DNA of 64,000 nucleotides from an uncultured Selenomonadales bacterium (GCA_937877545.1 CALFJE010000062.1:5738-69737); one strand, 5' to 3'; positions 42,501 through 52,117 are shown, counted from the first letter of the stretch. The notes: generated by a model from the sequence alone, not told the origin. Made by a program: numbers and translations.

Positions 42501-43569
42501 CGCATTGGTGAAGCTTAAGCTCCGGACCGACGACGATAACCGAACGCCCCGAATAGTCGACGCGCTTGCCCAGCAAGTTTTGACGGAAACGCCCTTGCTT
42601 GCCTTTGAGCATATCGGAAAGAGATTTGAGCGGACGATTGCCGGGACCGGTGACGGGACGCCCGCGCCTGCCGTTATCAATCAAAGCGTCGACAGCCTCT
42701 TGGAGCATACGCTTTTCGTTGCGGACGATGATGTCGGGAGCCTTGAGCTTAAGCAGACGATTCAAGCGGTTGTTGCGGTTAATGACGCGGCGATACAAAT
42801 CGTTGAGATCGGAGGTAGCGAAACGTCCGCCGTCAAGTTGAACCATGGGGCGCAGTTCGGGCGGGATAACGGGAATAACCGTCATAATCATCCATTCGGG
42901 TTTATTGCCGGATTTGCGGAAAGCCTCCACGACCTCAAGGCGGCGAATGGCACGGATACGTTTTTGCCCGTTGGAGGAGTTCAATTCCTCGCGCAATTCG
43001 GCACTGAGCTCTTCCAAGTCAATATCGCGCAGGAGCTTTTGAATAGCCTCCGCGCCCATACCGACTTTAAACGCGCCGCGTCCGAATTCTTCCTTTTTGA
43101 AACGGAACTGACCTTCGGTGAGAAGGTCTTTTTGTTTTAAGTCGGTATTGCCGGGGTCGAGGACGATGTAAGAGGCGAAGTAAAGCACGCGCTCCAAAGC
43201 CCGCGGGGACATGTCAAGCAACAAGCCCATGCGAGAGGGAATGCCTTTAAAATACCAAATGTGGCTGACGGGCGCGGCAAGTTCGATATGCCCCATGCGT
43301 TCGCGACGAACCTTGGCGCGAGTGACTTCAACGCCGCAACGGTCGCAAATGGTGCCCTTGTAGCGAACACGCTTGTATTTGCCGCAATGACACTCCCAAT
43401 CGCGGGTGGGTCCGAAAATGCGCTCGCAAAACAAGCCGTCGCGTTCGGGCTTAAGAGTGCGATAGTTAATGGTTTCGGGCTTTTTGACCTCGCCGTATGA
43501 CCACTCGCGGATTTTCTCCGGAGAGGCAAGCCCGATTCGCATGGAATCAAAGATATTAACGTCGAGCAT
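39550..43569 (-). CDS. rpoC: RNA polymerase beta' subunit
   Basis: 1339 residues. The N-terminal zinc site (CHCGKYKRVRYKGTICDRCG), catalytic NADFDGDQM with three Mg-binding aspartates, the bridge/trigger region (MTIRTFHTGG form: TMRTFHTGGVAGGDITQGLPRVEELFEAR) and the second zinc site with CKSAQGVCIKCYG are all intact. ATG overlaps the rpoB stop by one base. Confidence 0.98.
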   Translation of the reverse strand: MLDVNIFDSMRIGLASPEKIREWSYGEVKKPETINYRTLKPERDGLFCERIFGPTRDWECHCGKYKRVRYKGTICDRCGVEVTRAKVRRERMGHIELAAPVSHIWYFKGIPSRMGLLLDMSPRALERVLYFASYIVLDPGNTDLKQKDLLTEGQFRFKKEEFGRGAFKVGMGAEAIQKLLRDIDLEELSAELREELNSSNGQKRIRAIRRLEVVEAFRKSGNKPEWMIMTVIPVIPPELRPMVQLDGGRFATSDLNDLYRRVINRNNRLNRLLKLKAPDIIVRNEKRMLQEAVDALIDNGRRGRPVTGPGNRPLKSLSDMLKGKQGRFRQNLLGKRVDYSGRSVIVVGPELKLHQCGLPKEMALELFKPFVMKKLSADSGLTIKAAKKKVDRATPEVWGVLEEVIKEHPVLLNRAPTLHRLGIQAFEPVLTEGRALKLHPLACTAYNADFDGDQMAIHLPLSAEAQAEARVLMLAANHILAPKDGKPIIVPTQDMVLGTYYLTKLRADKPARRVLGAGKYFTGIEEALLAYNQKELDLQAEINVRISVERLPEFVVEQLAADDEYIMVKTSVGRMIFNEKLPQELRYYHRDVAGAWILGEVMNKKALGKLVAACFNAFGATRTAEVIDDVKRLGYHFACIAGMTVAISDVIVPPKKADILAETSEKVKKVETYFNRGILTETERYKKVCALWSEATDLVADAMMENMDEFNPIFMMSDSGARGNKQQMRQLAGMRGLMADPSGKIIDLPITANFREGLSVSDYFISSHGARKGLADTALRTADSGYLTRRLVDVAQDVIVRQDDCDVTSVNLLLERALLAEDTFDALEILSESLMGRVVASDVVNAETGEVAIAQDTILDEENLVSLGETGAAELVLRGSSLTEPNAPKHSRVVEVIRLGTRDESERHTLRHAFIHEHIGKELARAVSFDGVTIEAGEHLTHEALDAILDCEDVPEIFIRNNNIRGILVEAITEGTRGVIESLKDRILGRVLAEDISNSDGNLIAPINTTIDDALADKICAVRDKVLIRSVLTCKSAQGVCIKCYGQDLANRTEVEIGEAVGIIAAQSIGEPGTQLTMRTFHTGGVAGGDITQGLPRVEELFEARKPKNNAIIAEISGTVSYGEPDKNGLKVIVITPFDQANQQPREYVIPFGIQPKVKEGDTIQAGDNITDGAKNPHDILRICGIRETHRYLVKEVQKVYKSQGVEINDKHIEVMVRQMLHKVKIEDSGSTEFLPGEFVDMNIFEAANTKAIEEDRAPAVAKPILLGITKASLATDSFLSAASFQETTRVLTDAAIKGKIDPLIGLKENVIIGKLIPAGTGMAHYRELTVIDKEAETE

Positions 43570-46500
43570 TATTCATCCTCCTCGCGCTTGAAACGGGTGA
43601 TGTCGGCAATGTCGGGAAAAGAATCGTCGGGATTAGGCTCGGTGCCCAAATCAATGCCGTCAAGGGATAAATCGTCGGGAGAGACGGAAGCCAAATCGCC
43701 AAGGTTCTTAAGCTGAGCGTCAATCTCGTCGTCGGAAAGTTCGGGTTCCAAATCGTCAGCGATAAGGTCTTCGGGAGGGGGCTCTTCGGGTTCGGGGGGC
43801 TTAACATCATGGTCGCCGTAGGTGCCCACGTCGACGCCCATATCATCAGCTTTCTTGCGAACGGCGCGGTCGTCGTCGTCGTCGTCGTCGTGAATGATAA
43901 TTTCCTTGGAATCGCCGCTGAGAACGCGAATGTCGAGACCGATAGATTGAAGCTCCTTAATCAAAACCTTAAAGGATTCGGGAACGCCGGGTTCGGGGAT
44001 ATTCTGCCCTTTGACAATAGCCTCGTAAGCCTTGACGCGGCCGACAACGTCGTCGGATTTGACGGTAAGAATCTCTTGGAGGGTGTAGCTGGCGCCGTAA
44101 GCCTCCAAAGCCCAAACTTCCATTTCGCCGAACCGCTGACCGCCGAATTGAGCCTTGCCGCCCAAAGGTTGCTGAGTGACCAAGCTGTAAGGTCCCGTGG
44201 AGCGTGCGTGGATTTTATCGTCAACAAGATGATGAAGCTTGAGCATGTAAACGCAACCGACGGTAACGCGATTCTCGAAAGGCTCGCCCGTGCGACCGTC
44301 GTAAAGGACAGTTTTGCCGTCGTCGTCAAGCCCCGCAAGCTTAATGGTATTGAAAATGTCGGATTCGCGTGCGCCGTCGAAAACAGGAGTGGCAATGTGA
44401 ACGCCGGCGTCGGAGGGAACAGGTAAGCCGTAAGTGTCAACGTCGAAGCCGAAATTGCGGAGGTCGCGCTCAATGTGTTTGTCGTGATTGCGAATGCGAA
44501 TGCCGATTTGCCTGACAGCCATGCCCAGGTGAGTTTCCAAAACTTGCCCGATATTCATGCGGGAAGGAACGCCAAGAGGATTAAGCACGATGTCAACGGG
44601 AGTGCCGTCGGGTAAGAAAGGCATATCCTCTTGACGGCGAATTTCGGAAACAACGCCCTTGTTGCCGTGACGTCCGCTCATTTTGTCGCCGACGGAGATT
44701 TTCCGCTTCTGGGCAATGTAAACGCGAACCTGCTTATTGACACCGGGAGCCATTTCGTCGTTGTTATCGCGAGTGAAAACGTTGACGGCAACAATCTTGC
44801 CGGATTCGCCGTGAGGAACGCGTAAGGAAGTATCGCGAACTTCACGAGCCTTTTCACCGAAAATGGCACGGAGGAGCCGCTCCTCAGCCGTCAATTCGGT
44901 TTCGCCCTTGGGAGTAACTTTGCCGACTAAAATATCGCCCGTGCGAACGTCCGCGCCGATAGCGATAATGCCGTCGGAATCGAGATGAGTTAAGGCATCC
45001 TCCGAGACGTTGGGAATATCGCGGGTGACTTCTTCGGGACCGAGCTTGGTATCGCGGGCGTCACACTGATATTCTTCGATGTGAATGCTGGTATAAATAT
45101 CGCGCTTGATGAGGTTTTCGGAAAGTAAAATGGCGTCCTCGTAGTTGTAACCCTCCCAGGGCATGTAGGCGACGATAATGTTATAACCGAGAGCAAGTTC
45201 GCCGTTGGAAGTGGCGGGACCGTCGGCAATGGGTTGACGAGCAAAAACGTGTTCGCCTTCGTCGACGATGGGAATTTGGTTAATGCAAGTGCCTTGATTG
45301 GAACGAACAAACTTTTGAAGGCGGTAAACGTCAAACTTATCCTTGGCGGAGTTGACGAAATTATCATCGACGCGAATCTTAATGGTGTCGGCGTCAACAT
45401 AAGAGACGGTGCCGGGACGCCGCGCAAGAACCATGACGCCTGAATCGCAAGCGGCTTTGAATTCCATACCCGTACCGACGAGCGGAGCTTGAGTTTTAAG
45501 CAACGGAACGGCTTGCCTTTGCATGTTAGCCCCCATAAGAGCGCGATTGGCGTCGTCGTTTTCAAGGAAAGGAATCATAGCGGTAGCGATAGAGACGACC
45601 TGCTTAGGTGAAACGTCCATGTAATCAACCTTCTCGCGGCGGACTTTGGTAGTCTCCTCTGCGCGGCGCACGGTAACGCGTTCATTGATAAACCAATCGT
45701 TATCGTCAAGCGGCTCGTTGGCTTGAGCGATGATTAAAATTTCCTCCTCGTCGGCGGTCATGTAGCGGACTTCGTTGGTGACGCGTTGATTAACTTTGTC
45801 GACCTTGCGATAGGGCGTCTCCATAAAGCCGTATTGATTGACGCGAGCGTAGTTGGAAAGGGAGCCGATTAAACCGATATTCGGACCTTCGGGCGTCTCA
45901 ATGGGGCACATCCTGCCGTAGTGAGAGTTATGAACGTCGCGGACTTCAAAGCCTGCGCGTTCCCTGGATAAGCCGCCGGGACCGAGGGCTGACAGCCTGC
46001 GTTTATGAGTAAGTTCGCTGAGCGGGTTATGCTGATCCATGAATTGACTAAGCTGACTGGAGCCGAAAAATTCCTTAATGGCGGCGACCACGGGGCGAAT
46101 ATTTATAAGATTCTGCGGCGTAACAATCTCGGCGTCCTGCGTAGTCATGCGTTCGCGAACGACGCGCTCCATACGTGTCATGCCGATACGAAACTGATTC
46201 TGAAGCAGTTCGCCCACGGCGCGAACCCTGCGGTTGCCCAGGTGGTCAATATCGTCGGGCAAGCCGATACCCGCCATGAGGTCGAAAACGTAACTAATCG
46301 AACTCATAATATCGGCAATGCAAACCGTGCGGTTATCGTGAATAGGCAGATTGGGGGCGCAAAGCATGGTATACGCGCCGGCGTCGGTCTTCACGCGAAT
46401 GTGAATGGGCGTAATATATCCGCCGCGCAATTCGTCGGGAGTAAGCCCAAACATCTGTTCTTCGCCCTCGTCGGGAATTTGGTCGAGCATTTGTTGAGTA

Positions 46501-47702
46501 ATAACAACTTCTCTGTTCAATAAAAGTTCGCCGGTTTCTTGGTCGAACAAATCTTCTGCAAGCACATGACCGAGCAAGCGGCGTTTCCAACCGAGTTTCT
46601 TTGTAAGCTTATATCTGCCGACGGCGGCAAGGTCGTATCTGCGCGGGTCGAAAAATTGTGAGTGGAGGAGGGAGGCGGCGTTATCGGCAGAGGGCGGTTC
46701 CCCCGGACGCAGACGATTATAAATGCCAATCAGAGCCTTCTCCTTATTATCTTCGCCGTTATGTTTATCGGCGTCGAGCATATCGATTAGGGCTTTGTAG
46801 CCGGCGGTGAGGTCGTTTTTATCGTCAAGGGCATAAATTTTATCGGTGAGGTATTTCAGATTGGAAAGGTTATCATTCTTCTCATCAAGCGCGGTGTAAG
46901 CCTTAAGCAGCGCGTCGAAAGTTTGAGCGTCGTGTTTACCTTTTCTTTTAAGATAGCCTGTGGTGAGCAGGTCGCGAGCGTCTGAGCCGTCTTCGGAGTC
47001 GGATTCGAGCAGGGCGGTTAATTGAGCGGCGGCAGTCTCATCGTGCAGTTTCTGTTCGATAAAAAACTTCACATCGAACAGCTCCAAAATCCGGTCATTG
47101 CTTTCAAAGTCGAGAGCGCGCAGGAAATAAGATACAGGCATCTTCCGCGTACGGTCTATGCGGACGGCAATAGCGGAAGAGTTATCGGTTTCGAGTTCAA
47201 TCCACGCGCCGCGATTGGGAATACATTGCCCTGTGAAAATATTCTTACCGGTCTGGTCGATGTCTTTGGTATAGTAAGCACCGGGCGAGCGGACGAGCTG
47301 TGAAACGATAACGCGTTCCGCGCCGTTGATAATGAAAGTGCCGGTCGAAGTCATAATGGGAAAATCCCCCATAAAAACTTCCTGCTCTTTAACGTCGCCT
47401 TTCGCTTTATTAAGGAGTTTGACTTTCACGCGCACGGGCGCGGCGTAGGTACCGTCGCGTTTCTTGCATTCGTCGAGGCTATACTTACATTCGCCGAAAG
47501 TGAAATTCTCAAAGAACAGTTCCAAGTTCCCCGAAAAATCCGCTATAGGCGAAATATCCTTAAAAATTTCCTGCAGCCCCTCCTTCTTAAACCATTCGTA
47601 GGAGTTGCGTTGGAGATCCAGAAGATGCGGCATCTCCATGACTTCCTTTATCCTCGCGTAGCTGTAGCGTGTTCGTTTTCCTACTTGAACAGGATTAAAC
47701 AT
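43569..47702 (-). CDS. rpoB: RNA polymerase beta subunit
   Basis: 1377 residues from the ATG at 47702, chosen over the GTG at 47714 because GAGGAG overlaps the latter. Rifampicin-pocket sequence (FFGSSQLSQFMDQHNPLSELTHKRRLSALGPGG, in part) and GRHGNKGV are present. Two lineage-specific parts stand out: a ~95-residue charged insertion in the lobe (about 230-325), and a ~105-residue acidic tail after the conserved C-terminus that starts with seven aspartates in a row (a GTC microsatellite on the plus strand near 43871). The rplJ-rplL genes that usually precede rpoB are absent. Confidence 0.97.
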   Translation of the reverse strand: MFNPVQVGKRTRYSYARIKEVMEMPHLLDLQRNSYEWFKKEGLQEIFKDISPIADFSGNLELFFENFTFGECKYSLDECKKRDGTYAAPVRVKVKLLNKAKGDVKEQEVFMGDFPIMTSTGTFIINGAERVIVSQLVRSPGAYYTKDIDQTGKNIFTGQCIPNRGAWIELETDNSSAIAVRIDRTRKMPVSYFLRALDFESNDRILELFDVKFFIEQKLHDETAAAQLTALLESDSEDGSDARDLLTTGYLKRKGKHDAQTFDALLKAYTALDEKNDNLSNLKYLTDKIYALDDKNDLTAGYKALIDMLDADKHNGEDNKEKALIGIYNRLRPGEPPSADNAASLLHSQFFDPRRYDLAAVGRYKLTKKLGWKRRLLGHVLAEDLFDQETGELLLNREVVITQQMLDQIPDEGEEQMFGLTPDELRGGYITPIHIRVKTDAGAYTMLCAPNLPIHDNRTVCIADIMSSISYVFDLMAGIGLPDDIDHLGNRRVRAVGELLQNQFRIGMTRMERVVRERMTTQDAEIVTPQNLINIRPVVAAIKEFFGSSQLSQFMDQHNPLSELTHKRRLSALGPGGLSRERAGFEVRDVHNSHYGRMCPIETPEGPNIGLIGSLSNYARVNQYGFMETPYRKVDKVNQRVTNEVRYMTADEEEILIIAQANEPLDDNDWFINERVTVRRAEETTKVRREKVDYMDVSPKQVVSIATAMIPFLENDDANRALMGANMQRQAVPLLKTQAPLVGTGMEFKAACDSGVMVLARRPGTVSYVDADTIKIRVDDNFVNSAKDKFDVYRLQKFVRSNQGTCINQIPIVDEGEHVFARQPIADGPATSNGELALGYNIIVAYMPWEGYNYEDAILLSENLIKRDIYTSIHIEEYQCDARDTKLGPEEVTRDIPNVSEDALTHLDSDGIIAIGADVRTGDILVGKVTPKGETELTAEERLLRAIFGEKAREVRDTSLRVPHGESGKIVAVNVFTRDNNDEMAPGVNKQVRVYIAQKRKISVGDKMSGRHGNKGVVSEIRRQEDMPFLPDGTPVDIVLNPLGVPSRMNIGQVLETHLGMAVRQIGIRIRNHDKHIERDLRNFGFDVDTYGLPVPSDAGVHIATPVFDGARESDIFNTIKLAGLDDDGKTVLYDGRTGEPFENRVTVGCVYMLKLHHLVDDKIHARSTGPYSLVTQQPLGGKAQFGGQRFGEMEVWALEAYGASYTLQEILTVKSDDVVGRVKAYEAIVKGQNIPEPGVPESFKVLIKELQSIGLDIRVLSGDSKEIIIHDDDDDDDRAVRKKADDMGVDVGTYGDHDVKPPEPEEPPPEDLIADDLEPELSDDEIDAQLKNLGDLASVSPDDLSLDGIDLGTEPNPDDSFPDIADITRFKREEDE

Positions 47703-47821
47703 TAAAGCCGTCACTCCTCACTTTAATTTAAATGCGCGGCGTAACCTTCGGAATGCCAAGCGGACACGACGCGCACAGTTTCTCCCTATGTTTGTTATTC
47801 GTTGTTAATCAGTAGCTTTGA

Positions 47822-47850
47822 ATTGTATAGTCAAATGTTTTCTATGTCAA
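47822..47850 (-). promoter_or_regulatory. Sigma-A promoter of rpoBC
   Basis: On the minus strand TTGACA (47850-47845), 17-base spacer, TACAAT (47827-47822). A leader of about 110 bases follows. Confidence 0.85.
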
Positions 47851-47862
47851 GCGGATTCGGCG

Positions 47863-47891
47863 TTGACTTTACGGCGGCGGCGTGATAAACT
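47863..47891 (+). promoter_or_regulatory. Promoter of tRNA-Arg
   Basis: TTGACT (47863-47868), 17-base spacer, TAAACT (47886-47891) with an extended TG; divergent from the rpoB promoter. Confidence 0.65.
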
Positions 47892-47900
47892 GCCCGCTAA

Positions 47901-47977
47901 GCGGTTGTAGCTCAGCAGGATAGAGCGGCTGCCTCCTAAGCAGTAGGTCGGGCGTTCGAATCGCCCCAATCGCACCA
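47901..47977 (+). tRNA. tRNA-Arg (anticodon CCT)
   Basis: 77 bases. Acceptor GCGGTTG pairs with CAATCGC, D-arm GCTC/GAGC, anticodon stem GCTGC/GCAGT with loop CTCCTAA (anticodon CCT), T-arm GGGCG-TTCGAAT-CGCCC, and an encoded ACCA end. It reads AGG codons. Confidence 0.95.
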
Positions 47978-48015
47978 ATTCTGAACGTAAGGAACGAAAA
48001 ATATAGAACAGACAA

Positions 48016-48056
48016 AAAAGCTCTTCGCAAACGTGAAGGGCTTAAATTTTTATCCG
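48016..48056 (+). terminator. Terminator of tRNA-Arg
   Basis: Stem AAGCTCTTC/GAAGGGCTT (one internal mismatch) with an 8-base loop, then AAATTTTT. Confidence 0.75.
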
Positions 48057-48072
48057 AAGGAGGCGGATTATC

Positions 48073-49209
48073 ATGTCGAAGGGGAAAATTTTAATCGGAG
48101 TGGCGTTGGCGGCATTGGCTGTCGCAATCGGCACTTATCTTGCTTTTTCACCGAAAAGTATCTCGGCGTCACGAGGAGTAAATGTGTCGTTGCCGGAGGA
48201 AATTGTCCAACAGAATCAGGCGGGCGCGGGCGAGGCGGAAATTTATTTGGCGGGCGGCTGTTTTTGGGGCACGGAATTTTTAATGCGCAACGTCCCCGGC
48301 GTCACGAGCGTGGAGGTCGGCTACGCCAACGGCACCACCCGCAACCCCGTTTATCGCGACGTGTGTAAGGGTTCCGGGCACGCCGAAACCGCGCATGTCA
48401 TCTACGACACCAAAGCCATTTCGTTGCAAAAGATATTGTCGATTTACTACCAATCGATTGATCCGACGTTCGTCAAGCGCGAGGGCAACGGCGAGGACAT
48501 GCAATATCGTTCGGGCATTTACTACAGCGACCCCGACGACAGGGAGATTATCAAGGCGTCACTTAAGGAGCTTCAGGGCAGTTTCTTCAACAAAATTTCC
48601 GTCGAGTGCGAGCCGATTAGGAATTTCTATCGCGCCGAGGAGGAACATCAGGAGTATCTTATGAAAAATCCGAGCGGTTACTGTCATTTGTCGCGCTCCA
48701 TGATTGACGAACAGGCTAAGGCTAACGCGGCGCAGACGTTCAAGGATAAGAATTTCCCGCGTGATAAAGTTTACGGCAAGCCGACCAAGGAGACGCTTAA
48801 AAACCTCAACGAGCTTCAACGCGCCGTCACGCAGGAAAACGCCACCGAGCCGCCTTACAAGAACGAGTACAACGAGGAGGAACGCGCCGGCATCTATGTT
48901 GACGTGACCAACGGGCAGCCGCTGTTCGTGTCGACGGATAAATTTGATTCGGGTTGCGGCTGGCCTGCCTTTTCCAAGCCGATTGACAACAGCTTTATCG
49001 AGGAGCGCAAGGATTTTTCCTTCGGCAGAGACAGAGTCGAAGTCCGCGCCAAGGCAAGCGATTCGCATTTGGGTCACGTCTTCGACGACGGCGACGCGGC
49101 TAAGGGCGGCTTGCGCTACTGCATCAACAGTGCGGCGTTGCGCTTTATTCCCCGTGATAAAATGCAGACGGAGGGCTACGGCGATTGGCTTGACTTATTT
49201 AAATCATGA
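48073..49209 (+). CDS. msrAB: Fused peptide methionine sulfoxide reductase MsrA/MsrB, membrane-anchored
   Basis: 378 residues. An N-terminal helix (about 6-25) anchors or exports it, so it repairs oxidised methionines outside the cytoplasm. The MsrA domain has the catalytic GCFWG (Cys63) and ends near 215. After a linker, the MsrB domain shows DSGCGWPAF and SHLGHVFDDG, with the catalytic Cys350 in RYCINSAALRFI. SD GAAGGAGG. Monocistronic, with a terminator at 49269-49297. Confidence 0.95.
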   Translation: MSKGKILIGVALAALAVAIGTYLAFSPKSISASRGVNVSLPEEIVQQNQAGAGEAEIYLAGGCFWGTEFLMRNVPGVTSVEVGYANGTTRNPVYRDVCKGSGHAETAHVIYDTKAISLQKILSIYYQSIDPTFVKREGNGEDMQYRSGIYYSDPDDREIIKASLKELQGSFFNKISVECEPIRNFYRAEEEHQEYLMKNPSGYCHLSRSMIDEQAKANAAQTFKDKNFPRDKVYGKPTKETLKNLNELQRAVTQENATEPPYKNEYNEEERAGIYVDVTNGQPLFVSTDKFDSGCGWPAFSKPIDNSFIEERKDFSFGRDRVEVRAKASDSHLGHVFDDGDAAKGGLRYCINSAALRFIPRDKMQTEGYGDWLDLFKS

Positions 49210-49268
49210 ACGAATTTTATTTTGAAACAGCCTCGGCATAAAGTTTGCCGCTCAATACTTTTGCGTTC

Positions 49269-49297
49269 GCCGCCACGTCATTTGGCGGCTTTTTTTA
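49269..49297 (+). terminator. Terminator of msrAB
   Basis: Perfect stem GCCGCCA/TGGCGGC with a 7-base loop, followed by T7. Confidence 0.9.
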
Positions 49298-49422
49298 CAA
49301 TGACAATCTCATCGTGACATTTTCCCTCAACCGCCAAGCAAAAGTATGGTTTCGATTGAATCTGAAAATTTTTTGTAGTATATTTGGCGCGGGCGAAACA
49401 TTTTAAGTAAGCGGAGGTTGTT

Positions 49423-50288
49423 ATGGTTAAGCTTTATGACTTAAATCATCCCGAATACGGTTACCTTGAGGTTGAAGTCGAGGAATTTTATTCCAACGAT
49501 TATCCGCAATTCTTTGCTCGCAAGGGCAAGAATACTTACGTTCGCGATTTTTTTACTCCGATTTACGACGTGCCGATAATGACTTGGGGCAACAAGCCGA
49601 GCGACGGCGGCAACTTAATCTTGTCCCCCGAAGAGCGCGACGAACTTATTGCCAAAAATCCCGCCTCACAGAAATGGATTCGCAAATACCTCGGCGCAAA
49701 GGAGTTCATTTTCGTTTGGCAAGCAAGAAAGCCGCCACACGTCGCGACGCCGAAACCCCGTGGTTATTTCAAGAACGTCGCCAACCTAAGAGCAATTATC
49801 TTTTGGTGCCGTGTGTCAGCGGCGACCGTCGCCAATACATACCAATCGATTACATGTCGAGCGACATTATTTGCGGCAACGCCAACTTTATGATACCCGA
49901 CGCAAAATATTGGCACTTTGGCGTTTTGACGAGTTCGGCGCATATGGCGTGGATGCGAATGGTCTGCGGGCGATTGGGCATGAGCTGTCGCTACTCTGCG
50001 GAGGTGGTTTATAATCCCTTCCCGTGGCCGCCGTTCAATCGGGAGGTGGAGCGCACGGCTTCCAAAATTCTGACGGTGCGGCGCAAATACCCGGAGACCG
50101 GCTTAGCCGACCTGTACGACCCGACGATTATGCCAAAAGATTTGCGGGCGGCGCACACGGCTAACGACCACGCCGTCATGGAGGCTTACGACTTTCCGAA
50201 AGGCATGACCGAACAGCAAATGCAAACCGCTTTCCTGAAACTTTACAAACGTTTGGAGACCTTGGATAGACTTTTTAACGGAAAATGA
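49423..50288 (+). pseudogene. Remnant of an MmeI-like type IIG restriction-methylation enzyme
   Basis: Two overlapping frames carry one protein. The first has SPEERDELIAKNPASQKWIRKYLGAKEFI, matching the central region of MmeI-like DNA methyltransferases. Near 49725 the similarity moves to another frame with ETPWLFQERRQPKSNYLLVPCVSGDRRQYIPIDYMS, HFGVLTSSAHMAWMRMVCGRL and YNPFPWPPFN, the target-recognition end. The catalytic methylase and nuclease parts are missing. The ATG at 49423 has an SD, so a truncated peptide could be made, but the enzyme is dead. Confidence 0.85.
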
Positions 50289-50300
50289 GGAGGAATGCCT

Positions 50301-51146
50301 ATGCCGATAGATTTTGAACTGCCCGTGAAAATCCGCGACCTGGTCACGACGATAACCGTGCTCGACATTTTCGACATCCTAATCGTGGCGGCGATAATCT
50401 ACAAGACGTATCAAATGATTCAAGACACGCGGGCAATCACGTTGGTCAAAGGGCTTATGGTTATCGTGTCGCTGACGATAATCTGCGGCTGGCTGAATTT
50501 GCACGTGATAAGCTGGCTTTTGCAAAAAAGCTCGGAGTGGTTGCTGATAGCGTTGCCGATACTTTTTCAACCGGAATTGCGGCGGGGATTGGAACATTTG
50601 GGGCAAGGACAATTCTTCAGCCATGGAGCGTCGTTGCTGGACAAAAAAGCAGCCGATACGGTCGTCGACGAGCTGGTCAAGACGGCAAAGAAGCTGTCGC
50701 AGACACGCACGGGCGCACTCATGGTCATCGAACGCGAAATGAAATTGAACGACATCAGCGTCACGGGCATACACATTGACGGAATCATATCATCGGAATT
50801 TTTACTGAACGTCTTTATCGTGAACACGCCCCTGCACGACGGCGCGGCGATAATTCGCGGAAACAGACTAATCTCGGCGGCGTGCGTCTTGCCGCTGACG
50901 GAAAACACCGGCTTATCAACGGAGCTGGGCACGCGTCACAGGGCGGCAATCGGCTTATCGGAGCAGTGCGACGCGTTAATAGTCGTTGTGAGCGAGGAAA
51001 CGGGTACAATCTCCGTCGCCGAAAACGGGCGCATGGTTCGCCACCTCGACGAACAGACTTTGGCGGCTAAGATTCGTCCCGCCTTTTCGCGCCGCGAGGA
51101 TAAATTTTTCGGCAACATGCTATCCAAATGGAGGGGCGGCTCATGA
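50301..51146 (+). CDS. cdaA: Diadenylate cyclase CdaA
   Basis: 281 residues from the ATG at 50301, seven bases after GAGGAGG (the ATG at 50295 abuts the SD). Three N-terminal membrane helices (to about 95) are followed by the DisA_N/DAC domain with LHDGAAIIRGNRL and GTRHRAAIG, which bind ATP and make c-di-AMP. c-di-AMP controls potassium, osmotic balance and cell-wall homeostasis. The start of cdaR overlaps its stop (ATGA). Confidence 0.95.
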   Translation: MPIDFELPVKIRDLVTTITVLDIFDILIVAAIIYKTYQMIQDTRAITLVKGLMVIVSLTIICGWLNLHVISWLLQKSSEWLLIALPILFQPELRRGLEHLGQGQFFSHGASLLDKKAADTVVDELVKTAKKLSQTRTGALMVIEREMKLNDISVTGIHIDGIISSEFLLNVFIVNTPLHDGAAIIRGNRLISAACVLPLTENTGLSTELGTRHRAAIGLSEQCDALIVVVSEETGTISVAENGRMVRHLDEQTLAAKIRPAFSRREDKFFGNMLSKWRGGS

Positions 51147-52093
51147 GGACGCAAATAATAAATCTTTTCCGCCGCAACCTGCTGAAGAAGTTAATCGCAC
51201 TCGTGGCGGCGTTCCTTATGTGGGTATACGTCATGGCAGACCAAGACCCCGCGATAGACGGCTCCTATACGGTGCCGCTGACAATTTCAAACGCGCCTTA
51301 CGACTTAATCCCCATATGCGACGAAAAAGTTATACAGGTAAGCGCACGTGCGCCGCGTTCGAGTGTCGTTAAGTACGACGCCAACGCCTTCCGCGTCTAC
51401 GCGAATTTGGAGGGCTTGGGCGAGGGCGACCACCAAATCACGCCGCAAGTGGTCATGCCGCAAGGCTTTGAACTTATAGAAACGTATCCCTCGACGGTCA
51501 AAGTCAAACTGGACTCCGCGACGGAGCGGCAAATGTTCATTGAGCTGATAACGACGGGGGCGGTTGCGCCCGATTCGGCGATAAGAGAAATTCGCAAGTC
51601 AATGGAGGCGGTCACGGTCGTCGGTCCGAAAAACTTCGTCGAGCAAGTGGCGCGGGTCTACAGTATGATAAATTTTTCGGGCAACACGTCGAGCTTTGAG
51701 ATGCAGATACCGATGCGGGCGGTCGACGCCAAAGAAAATCCCGTGTCGGGCGTGCGCGTGGTACCGAGCGTCATAACGGTTTCGGTCGACATAGAGAGCG
51801 GCGTCAAGAAAAAAATCGTTCCCGTCGTCTCGGAGCTGACTGCCCCGGACGGTTGGGAACTGACAAAAGTAACCGTGGAACCCGCGCAGATTGAAATAAC
51901 GGGCGCGGAGTCGGTCGTGAATGCAATCGTGACGCTAAAGACGGAGCCTTTCACCGTGCAGACGGGGCAAAAGAATTTCAAAGGCTCGCTTGAGTTGGTG
52001 GTGCCCGAAGGCGTGACGGTCAAGAGTAAAGAGGTCACGGTATCGGCGGAAGTCGTCCGCAAGCCCGTCGCCAAGGAGCCGACTTCCAACTAA
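51143..52093 (+). CDS. cdaR: YbbR-domain regulator CdaR
   Basis: 316 residues from the ATG at 51143 (SD GGAGGGG). One N-terminal membrane helix (about 15-33) is followed by repeated extracytoplasmic YbbR beta domains. CdaR modulates the cyclase CdaA through the membrane. The usual third gene glmM is not present; instead a candidate small RNA follows. Confidence 0.92.
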   Translation: MRTQIINLFRRNLLKKLIALVAAFLMWVYVMADQDPAIDGSYTVPLTISNAPYDLIPICDEKVIQVSARAPRSSVVKYDANAFRVYANLEGLGEGDHQITPQVVMPQGFELIETYPSTVKVKLDSATERQMFIELITTGAVAPDSAIREIRKSMEAVTVVGPKNFVEQVARVYSMINFSGNTSSFEMQIPMRAVDAKENPVSGVRVVPSVITVSVDIESGVKKKIVPVVSELTAPDGWELTKVTVEPAQIEITGAESVVNAIVTLKTEPFTVQTGQKNFKGSLELVVPEGVTVKSKEVTVSAEVVRKPVAKEPTSN

Positions 52094-52117
52094 TTCAAAA
52101 AAATTTTTCGGGAGCAC

